From an uncultured Acetatifactor sp. (GTDB taxonomy: Bacteria; Bacillota; Clostridia; Lachnospirales; Lachnospiraceae), in NCBI GenBank assembly GCA_947626405.1, contig CANQSE010000044.1, positions 1 through 11,138 of the forward strand: a stretch of DNA of 11,138 nt, in the 5' to 3' direction. The position numbers and the translations under genes are program-made. The notes under the pieces were generated by a model. It did no database searches, had not been told where the DNA came from, and was given only the letters and a program-made list of their open reading frames with translations. This document shows positions 5,933 through 11,138 of the stretch, piece by piece. Numbering within the stretch: position 1 is the stretch's first letter; each line of letters begins with the position of its first letter.

Positions 5933-6685
5933 TTAGTTGTTAAGCTGTACCTTCTTTGCGCATACAACCGCGCCAGCAAGAAGGATCAGCGCCGCAAAGC
6001 CAGCCACAGGTGCGCTCTCGCCGGTCTTGGGAGACACGGGCTCAGAAGCGGGTGCAGGAGCGGAATCCTGCGTTGTTGTGCCGCCGCCGTTGCTGCCGCC
6101 ATTGCTGTCGCCATTGTCGCCGCCGTCGTTCGTCTCCGCCTTCTCTACCAGGAACAGAGCATAGTTAGAAAAGCTGCCGCTTACAAAGGTAAAAGAATCG
6201 TTTCCAATCGTAACGTCGCTTACAGCTTCCCACTTGTTACCGTTTAAGTGCATCAGGACGTACTTAAAGCCGTCCTTGGCAGGTGTGATACCCTTGCAGG
6301 GAACCGTCACGGTAACTCTTGCGCCTTTAGGCAGATCACCACCACCATCTGGTGTAACATTAATGTCAATAACTGTGATCAGCGTGGGAGTCTTGATCGT
6401 GCCAAGCTCAGACGCAGCGGCTTTGATTGCAACGGTCAGTGGAGCATCGGCCTTTGCTACATCGGCTGTAATTGTCTCCGTTTTAGCAGCTTCCTCATTG
6501 GCAGCTTTAACTTCAACATCGACCGTAAGCGGATTACCGCTGGCATCAAGTGCAAGTGCTGTCGTACCCTGAGCAGCCTGTGCAAAGTCCCTCTCCGGAT
6601 TATCGCTTCCGTTAGCCAGTGCAGTCATGCCGAAGGTCAGTGCAAGCGCCATTGACAAAGCCATGAATTTTGAAAATTTTTTCAT
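5933..6685 (-). CDS. Secreted cell-wall-anchored protein with SPKTG sorting signal
   Basis: A 250-residue exported protein. A signal peptide spans residues 1-24 (MKKFSKFMALSMALAL..., cleavage likely after ALA). The mature part (25-180) is Ala-, Thr- and Val-rich with beta-like alternation (TVDVEVKAA, ARVTVTVPCKG, YALFLVEKAE). A flexible Gly/Asn/Asp linker covers about 186-202 and a Pro/Ala/Glu stretch 208-217. The sorting signal follows: SPKTG (218-222), a hydrophobic segment (226-242) and a short tail with two lysines. The start at 6685 has AGGAGG 10 bases upstream; the frame extends further but without signal-peptide logic. SPXTG motifs are known substrates of class B sortases such as that of Clostridioides difficile, and a class B sortase is encoded two genes upstream. 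The function of the mature domain is not recognisable; it may be a structural or adhesive wall protein. Confidence 0.85.
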   Translation of the reverse strand: MKKFSKFMALSMALALTFGMTALANGSDNPERDFAQAAQGTTALALDASGNPLTVDVEVKAANEEAAKTETITADVAKADAPLTVAIKAAASELGTIKTPTLITVIDINVTPDGGGDLPKGARVTVTVPCKGITPAKDGFKYVLMHLNGNKWEAVSDVTIGNDSFTFVSGSFSNYALFLVEKAETNDGGDNGDSNGGSNGGGTTTQDSAPAPASEPVSPKTGESAPVAGFAALILLAGAVVCAKKVQLNN

Positions 6686-6777
6686 CGGATAATTTCCTCC
6701 TTTCCTCATCGTCATGTGGTTATATCAAGCCTTACGGCTGGATACCGGTTAAAACAAAACATCGGTGACGTCGTCTC

Positions 6778-7854
6778 TTAATCCGTCACTTTCTCATAAA
6801 AAACATTAAGAATCAGCTCATACAAAGCCTTTTCGTCTACATAAAACTCATCCAGGATTCCGCCATCCACGGTCTCTCCCGCCAGAGAATAAAACCGATC
6901 CGGCGAAAAACTGTAATCAAGGATCCTCGGGGCAAGGTAGCTTACCTCGTCCACCGTCACATCCGTAACCATATATTTGCTCAGCGTCCCGTACAGCTTT
7001 ACCGGCAGCGTGATGTCCTTCTTTGTGGCCTCCACGGCCGCGACCGCATATGCCCGAAGATATTGCTTCTGGCGCTCCAGCCGCCTTCCGGCGCTGTTAA
7101 AACTCTTTGTGTCCCTGTCATGAAGATAATGGTAGGACTGGTCTCCCTTTAAAAGGACCTTATCGCCCTCCTTAAATTTCCATACATCCTCCAGCACCTC
7201 AACCTCAACGCCGCCCACGGCGTCGTTTATTAACGGGATCGCTCCCATATTTATCGCACAGTATCCATGTATCGGCAGGTCGTAAAACAGGCGGGAAACC
7301 GCGTCCCTGCTCCGCTCACAGCTTAACTCGGCCCCGTCGCCGTAGGCGTACTGCAACGTAAGGTGCTTTTTTTGGGTCCCGAAAAAACTTCCCGTGTTGG
7401 TGTATACATCCACATCCGCCATTGTGTCCCTGTTTATGCCGATGACGGTTCCCTCCTTTGTATCGGGATTAAGCACCAGCAGAAAGATGGCGTCGGACTG
7501 GCCGCCGTTTATGCCGGGCTCCTTTACCACCACCTCTCCCTTATTGTCGATTCCAAGGAATAAAAACGTCAAAATATCATCGTTGTAACGGTAGATGCTC
7601 CCCTGATAGCGGACATCTCCCTCCTGCCAGTCGTCCTCCGTCTCCTCAGGCCCCGCGTAATCCTCCGGCGTCAGACCCTCCACAACGCCTACGGCTTTGC
7701 TTAAGTCGGGAGTCTTACCCTCGTACATGCTGTAAAGCCTGTTGCGCCCCGAGATCTGCAGTCCCAGGAATACCGCGATTCCAATCATTATGAGAATGAT
7801 GAGGACAATCGCTATTCTGATCAGAACTCTGAATATTTTTCTCTTAATTCTCAT
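6778..7854 (-). CDS. LytR-CpsA-Psr (LCP) family glycopolymer-peptidoglycan transferase
   Basis: A 358-residue type II membrane protein. LCP enzymes transfer undecaprenyl-linked glycopolymers, including capsules, to peptidoglycan outside the membrane. There is a basic N terminus (MRIKRK), one membrane segment (about 8-33) and an LCP domain at about 93-270. Visible landmarks: LTFLFLGIDNKGE (95-107), GGQSDAIFLLVLN (117-129), IGINRDTM (138-145), ERSRDAVSRL (180-189) and DRDTKSFNSAGRRLERQKQY (246-265), carrying the conserved Arg and Asp residues that bind pyrophosphate and metal. The ATG at 7854 has GGAG 6 bases upstream; the ATG at 7869 has no such site. It overlaps the sortase gene by 11 bases, so the two are probably co-translated. 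Its presence suggests the locus product is covalently attached to the wall. Confidence 0.9.
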   Translation of the reverse strand: MRIKRKIFRVLIRIAIVLIILIMIGIAVFLGLQISGRNRLYSMYEGKTPDLSKAVGVVEGLTPEDYAGPEETEDDWQEGDVRYQGSIYRYNDDILTFLFLGIDNKGEVVVKEPGINGGQSDAIFLLVLNPDTKEGTVIGINRDTMADVDVYTNTGSFFGTQKKHLTLQYAYGDGAELSCERSRDAVSRLFYDLPIHGYCAINMGAIPLINDAVGGVEVEVLEDVWKFKEGDKVLLKGDQSYHYLHDRDTKSFNSAGRRLERQKQYLRAYAVAAVEATKKDITLPVKLYGTLSKYMVTDVTVDEVSYLAPRILDYSFSPDRFYSLAGETVDGGILDEFYVDEKALYELILNVFYEKVTD

Positions 7855-8830
7855 CCTGTTCTCCCGCATTGTCGTACGATGTGTCCGTCTCATCGGCCTC
7901 ATCGTCCACACAAAGCAATACACCCTGTACCAGCCACCGCTTGTCGGCCTTTCCGGAAACGCAGGTGGATAACGTAAGGATCCTGTCTTTTTCCGTCACC
8001 TGTACATCGGAATCGAAATTGCTGTTCATGGAACGGACTGACATTACATCCTCAAGGTATTCCCCGAAGCCTTCTTCCGTCTCCGTCTCATATCCCGCAA
8101 GCAGATGGATATTGCTAAATTCATAAGCACCAAAAATTCTATAGACGAATACCTCGTCCGGCGTATAGACGTAAATGTACGGATTATCCGCAAAATATTC
8201 GGCGTCTTCAAATTTATGAAGTCCCGCGAACATGGTGCCGTTTCTCATGTTGTGCCCGTACATGACAGTGTTATGGTCCGTAAAATCTTTTGAGTTGGTG
8301 TTTTCCGTATATATACAGCCCGGGCGGCCCTTGGATCCGTCGATATTGTAATTCAGGTAATAACTGTTGTCCTCCGGATGCTGCAGCACCGGAAAATCAA
8401 TTGTGGAATCCGGTATGTAAAGCCATGCGTAGATATCAGGATTGACCTGCTCTTTAAGGTCCTCAAAGTCGATTTCCTTCTCAGGGATCTCAATGCCAAA
8501 GGTTTCCTCCAGTATCTGATTTTTTTCTTCGAGGGTGAAATCCTCCCATGTCCTCTCAGGTTCCGGCGTCTCTGTGGGCGCGGCGTCCTCGCCGCTTTGT
8601 CCGGATGATTCGGATCCTTCCGGGCCTTTATCAGCCGGCTCTGTCCCCTTTGCCAGTTCCTCCAGATAATCCTCCTGTCTCCTGCTGCTTATCTTGTCTC
8701 CGATCAGGATGACCACCGAGATAACGGCGCCTGAAAGACAAAGAGCAAGCAGAACCTTCCATATTGTGTTTTTCTGACCTGGCCGGCGTCCTCTCCGGTT
8801 TTCCTCCCGATGGTTTTTTTCCGTTTCCAT
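7844..8830 (-). CDS. Class B sortase
   Basis: A 328-residue membrane-anchored transpeptidase that cleaves a sorting motif between Thr and Gly and joins the protein to peptidoglycan. After a basic cytoplasmic start (residues 1-25) comes one membrane segment (about 24-45), an acidic Glu/Pro/Ser linker (about 55-97) and the sortase barrel (about 125-308). Catalytic residues are visible: His193 in YGHNM, Cys290 in TLSTC and Arg298 in KADKRWLVQG. The NPDIYAWLYIPDSTIDFPVL opening and the MRNGTMFAGLHKF helix are class B features. Start: AGGAGG lies 7 bases before the ATG at 8830; an in-frame GTG at 8854 lies upstream of that site and is rejected. A 112-base gap follows cpsD with no clear terminator or promoter. 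A likely substrate is the SPKTG protein two genes downstream. Confidence 0.92.
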   Translation of the reverse strand: METEKNHREENRRGRRPGQKNTIWKVLLALCLSGAVISVVILIGDKISSRRQEDYLEELAKGTEPADKGPEGSESSGQSGEDAAPTETPEPERTWEDFTLEEKNQILEETFGIEIPEKEIDFEDLKEQVNPDIYAWLYIPDSTIDFPVLQHPEDNSYYLNYNIDGSKGRPGCIYTENTNSKDFTDHNTVMYGHNMRNGTMFAGLHKFEDAEYFADNPYIYVYTPDEVFVYRIFGAYEFSNIHLLAGYETETEEGFGEYLEDVMSVRSMNSNFDSDVQVTEKDRILTLSTCVSGKADKRWLVQGVLLCVDDEADETDTSYDNAGEQDEN

Positions 8831-8942
8831 AAAGCATCCTCCTGCCCGGGCCACAGCGTGCGCACCCTGCTTTTGGCGGCTTTTTGTGCCCGCACCCTTT
8901 TGACGGTTCCGGTTTTATTTGTCCGGCATCCGTCCCAGGCTT

Positions 8943-9650
8943 TTACTCCCCGTATCTGCCGTAGTATTTTCCATAATATTTTCCGTAGTATTTTCCGTAA
9001 TACTTCCCGTAATAGCCCTTTCCTCCGAGGTCAACCTTATTCAGCACGCATCCGAGGATCCGGCATCCGGCGACGTCAAGCTGTTCCTTGATCTTTTTGG
9101 CAAAGTGATAGCTTATCTCGCCGCAGGCGATTACAATAATGGCTCCGTCGCAGCATTTCGACACCACGGCGGTATCTATCACGCTGCCGAGCGGCGGCGT
9201 GTCGATTATGACCATGTCGTATTCTTTTCTGGCGTCCTCCACCATCTTTTTAAATCTTTTATTTCCCAGAAGCTCGCTGGGGTTAGGCGGAACGGGACCG
9301 CAGAAAACCATGTACAGATTTTTTACATCCGTGCTGCATAAAGTGTCCTGAAACTCGGATTTCCCCACCAGATAATTGACAAGTCCGAGACGTACCTTTC
9401 CTCTTTTATGCCGCTGGCGCATAACGCTCTTTCTCAGATCGGCGTCCACCAGCAGAACCTTTTTTCCCATCTGTGCGTAGGATTTTGCAAGCTCAAAAGA
9501 GATGCTGCTCTTTCCCTCGTTCGGCGTGCAGCTTGTGACACAGACCACTTTGACGTCCTCGCCTGAAAAATCTATATTTGTGCGCAGTGTTTTAAACGCT
9601 TCCCGGCTTCTGAAGTCCAGGTCCTCCTGCTTCAGTTCAATCTCCTGCAT
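8943..9650 (-). CDS. cpsD: CpsD/CapB-type bacterial tyrosine kinase
   Basis: A 235-residue cytoplasmic BY-kinase that works with the membrane protein encoded just upstream to control capsule length and export by cyclic autophosphorylation. It has Walker A TPNEGKSS (42-49), Walker A' VLLVDADLRKS (65-75) and Walker B MVIIDTPPLG (146-155). Its tail is a tyrosine cluster: five YYGK-like units (213-232) and a final Tyr, 11 tyrosines in 21 residues. The start has GGAGG 7 bases upstream, and its ATG shares a base with the cpsC stop (TAATG), so translation is coupled. The tail is encoded by five 12-base units. CpsB-type phosphatase, encoded two genes upstream, would remove the phosphates. Confidence 0.94.
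   Translation of the reverse strand: MQEIELKQEDLDFRSREAFKTLRTNIDFSGEDVKVVCVTSCTPNEGKSSISFELAKSYAQMGKKVLLVDADLRKSVMRQRHKRGKVRLGLVNYLVGKSEFQDTLCSTDVKNLYMVFCGPVPPNPSELLGNKRFKKMVEDARKEYDMVIIDTPPLGSVIDTAVVSKCCDGAIIVIACGEISYHFAKKIKEQLDVAGCRILGCVLNKVDLGGKGYYGKYYGKYYGKYYGKYYGRYGE
8955..9014 (-). repeat. Five in-frame 12-base tandem units encoding YYGK
   Basis: On the minus strand the units are TATTACGGGAAG, TATTACGGAAAA, TACTACGGAAAA, TATTATGGAAAA and TACTACGGCAGA. They lie at the 3' end of cpsD. Synonymous changes between units show selection for the peptide, while the 12-base period means gain or loss of units keeps the frame. Confidence 0.9.
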
Positions 9651-10459
9651 TATTTTGCCTCCATTTCGTCGGAAAGATCTTCCAGTTCTTCGTTTCCGTA
9701 TTCGTTATCAGAATGTCTTTCGGCCCCGCCCGACCCCTGCCTGCCGTGGGATCTTGTCCTTCCCTTGCCGGAGCTTTCCGCTACAGGGATCATTGCAAGC
9801 GTGCTAAGACCCAGATATTTTTCAACATCTTCGGAGCTTTTGATCGTATCGTCCAGCAGAAACCGCACGGTCAGGACCGCTGTGCACAGAAACAGGCCTA
9901 TAAGCATTGCCACCAGCGTCCAGGTCCTTACCTTGGGGCTGGAGGGACGTTCAGGCAGATTTGCCGCATCCACCAGATTAACCGCCTGGACATCTGTCAC
10001 ACTTGTGATATGCTGTGCGGCAATCTCGCGGATCTCGTCAGCCAGAAGCTTTGCCATGCTCGGATCCGGATTTGTCACCGTTATGTTGATGCTTCGGGTA
10101 TTTGTCACCGTCTCCACATCAACCTGGTTCGCAAACTGTTCATACGGTATTTCAAGCTGATATGTTTCAATTGCCTGCTCCAGCACCGTCCTGCTCTTGA
10201 TTAACAGCGCGTAGTCCATTGTGAGCTGACTGCCCAGCTGCAGATCGCTGTAGGTCAGGTTGCTGTTGTTTTCCTGTTTGCTCAGAATATAAATTGTCGT
10301 CGTGGACTTATAAAGCGGCGTCACGGCAAAAGTGCTGATCAGATATCCCGCAACTCCGGCGGCAATGCCGCAGATTATAATCAGCCACAGCCAATGGAGC
10401 AGAAATCCAAATAAATCCTTCAGGTCTATTTCTATCACGTCGTCATTTGCGTTCTGCAT
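9650..10459 (-). CDS. cpsC: CpsC/Wzz-type chain-length and kinase-adaptor membrane protein
   Basis: A 269-residue polysaccharide co-polymerase with two membrane segments (about 23-44 and 180-201) around an extracellular loop. Features: an acidic N terminus ahead of TM1 (VIEIDLKDLFGFLLHWLW), the loop with the usual TPLYKSTTTIYIL (47-59), a proline-rich LPERPSSPKVR just before TM2 (168-178), and a cytoplasmic part after TM2 (DDTIKSSEDVEKYLGLSTLA). Gram-positive CpsC proteins activate the separate CpsD kinase through this cytoplasmic part. The last 42 residues are hydrophilic, rich in Gly, Ser, Arg and Glu, and probably disordered. The ATG at 10459 has AGGGG 8 bases upstream; the longer frame runs back into the upstream gene and is rejected. 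It lies 31 bases after the cpsB stop and overlaps cpsD by one base. Confidence 0.93.
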   Translation of the reverse strand: MQNANDDVIEIDLKDLFGFLLHWLWLIIICGIAAGVAGYLISTFAVTPLYKSTTTIYILSKQENNSNLTYSDLQLGSQLTMDYALLIKSRTVLEQAIETYQLEIPYEQFANQVDVETVTNTRSINITVTNPDPSMAKLLADEIREIAAQHITSVTDVQAVNLVDAANLPERPSSPKVRTWTLVAMLIGLFLCTAVLTVRFLLDDTIKSSEDVEKYLGLSTLAMIPVAESSGKGRTRSHGRQGSGGAERHSDNEYGNEELEDLSDEMEAK

Positions 10460-10490
10460 TGATTTTTCCCCTATCCTATCGTTTTGCACC

Positions 10491-11138
10491 CTATGTGTCC
10501 CCGCCCTCCAGCAGATCCGACACGGCATTTCCAAACAAAAGTGCGTCGGCATACTCGCTGCTGCATTTTTTGTACAGATACGCGGCGCACTTTTTCATGG
10601 CGGGACTTCTTCCCCTGAGATCATGGGCGTCCGTACCCAGGTAATCCGCCGTCTGCCTTCGTATCAGTCCCCTGACAAATCGAGCGGCGGAATGTCCGAA
10701 ATCTCCCGTGACGCTGCCGGCATTAATCTGGATCCTGCAGCCCATTTTTCTGATTTCGTCGATCTTATCAGCGCTCTTTAAAAAGCATCTGTACCGCTCC
10801 GCGTGGGCCAGTATGGGACGATATCCCATTCCCAGCAGACTGTCCAGGGAATTGCGGATGTAGGAATACTCCTCCAGCGGCAGAAATTCCACCAGAACGT
10901 ATTCCGTGCCGTTCATCGTCCAGAGCATCCCTCTGTCCAGCTTTTCCTCGAGCCCGCCGCGGTAAAAGATTTCCGTGCCGGGGTGGAGCCGAATCGGAAT
11001 CCCCTGATCAATGGCCGCTTCCTGCAAAAACTCAAGCTGTTCAAGAACGGTCTGTCTTCGGGCGTGATATCTTCCCTGTTTATAATGCGGCGTGGCAATG
11101 ATGTCGGAAATGCCTTCTTCCCAGGCCATGCCCAGCAT
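10491..11138 (-). CDS. cpsB: CpsB-type PHP-domain protein-tyrosine phosphatase, 5' end outside the window
   Basis: The last 215 codons of a metal-dependent PHP-family phosphatase that dephosphorylates CpsD. Metal-site motifs visible, counting from the window edge: ATPHYKQGRY (15-24), GTEIF (54-58), ILAHAERYR (109-117) and LGTDAHDLRGRSP (167-179). The family's N-terminal motif, a D-x-H-x-H followed by Gly-Asp-Asp-Gly, is missing, so the gene must continue beyond 11138. The Met at the window edge is internal, not a start. About 30 to 40 residues are probably missing relative to the usual length of about 250. It heads the visible operon, with cpsC 31 bases downstream. The operon promoter must be further right. 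Confidence 0.92.
   Translation of the reverse strand: MLGMAWEEGISDIIATPHYKQGRYHARRQTVLEQLEFLQEAAIDQGIPIRLHPGTEIFYRGGLEEKLDRGMLWTMNGTEYVLVEFLPLEEYSYIRNSLDSLLGMGYRPILAHAERYRCFLKSADKIDEIRKMGCRIQINAGSVTGDFGHSAARFVRGLIRRQTADYLGTDAHDLRGRSPAMKKCAAYLYKKCSSEYADALLFGNAVSDLLEGGDT

Noticed and set aside
5906..6655. Several plus-strand open frames of 70 to 135 codons
   Set aside because: They are antisense shadows of the Ala/Gly-rich SPKTG gene, whose biased composition removes stops on the other strand.
8831..8942. Gap between cpsD and the sortase as a terminator/promoter region
   Set aside because: Only short GTGC/GCAC matches are present, with no T tract and no paired -35/-10 boxes; it appears to be plain intercistronic DNA.
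8955..9014. Tandem repeat as a CRISPR or non-coding satellite
   Set aside because: The units have no spacers and stay in frame as the tyrosine tail of CpsD.

Overview
The window looks like a capsule or exopolysaccharide locus from a Gram-positive Clostridia genome, most likely a Lachnospiraceae-type gut bacterium. Four things point there: a CpsB/CpsC/CpsD tyrosine phosphoregulatory set, a class B sortase with an SPKTG-tailed substrate, a LytR-CpsA-Psr (LCP) enzyme, and a LoaP-type NusG paralogue. Shine-Dalgarno sites are strong and many genes overlap or abut. The genus is an inference; no rRNA or other phylogenetic marker is present.

All the large genes lie on the minus strand and read from right to left. 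Block 1 (11138 to 8943) is control of polymerisation: a partial PHP-type tyrosine phosphatase (CpsB), the membrane adaptor/chain-length protein (CpsC) and the autophosphorylating tyrosine kinase (CpsD) with a repetitive YYGK tail. Block 2 (8830 to 5933) is wall attachment: class B sortase, LCP glycopolymer transferase and a secreted SPKTG-sorted protein. Block 3 (5755 to 4304) is the initiating sugar-phosphate transferase, preceded by a 177-base leader with two abutting hairpins and a 24-base perfect palindrome. Block 4 (4091 to 553) is LoaP, then hddA, an hddC-gmhB fusion and gmhA. These three genes encode all four steps from sedoheptulose 7-phosphate to GDP-D-glycero-alpha-D-manno-heptose. 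At the left end a small plus-strand XRE regulator with its own promoter converges on gmhA, and a 40-codon minus-strand ORF of unknown status lies at 11..133.

A working model (inference): one long transcript starts outside the right edge. CpsBCD regulate export and chain length, and the initiating transferase loads the first sugar phosphate on undecaprenyl phosphate. The heptose genes supply GDP-heptose as an unusual building block, the LCP enzyme joins the finished glycan to peptidoglycan, and the sortase anchors a companion wall protein. LoaP probably keeps polymerase reading through terminator-like leader structures. No glycosyltransferase, flippase or polymerase is present, so the rest of the assembly machinery must be outside the window. 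No stretch above 300 bases lacks a gene; the longest gaps are about 210 bases (4092..4303 and 1..211). I saw no tRNA, rRNA, CRISPR array or insertion sequence.
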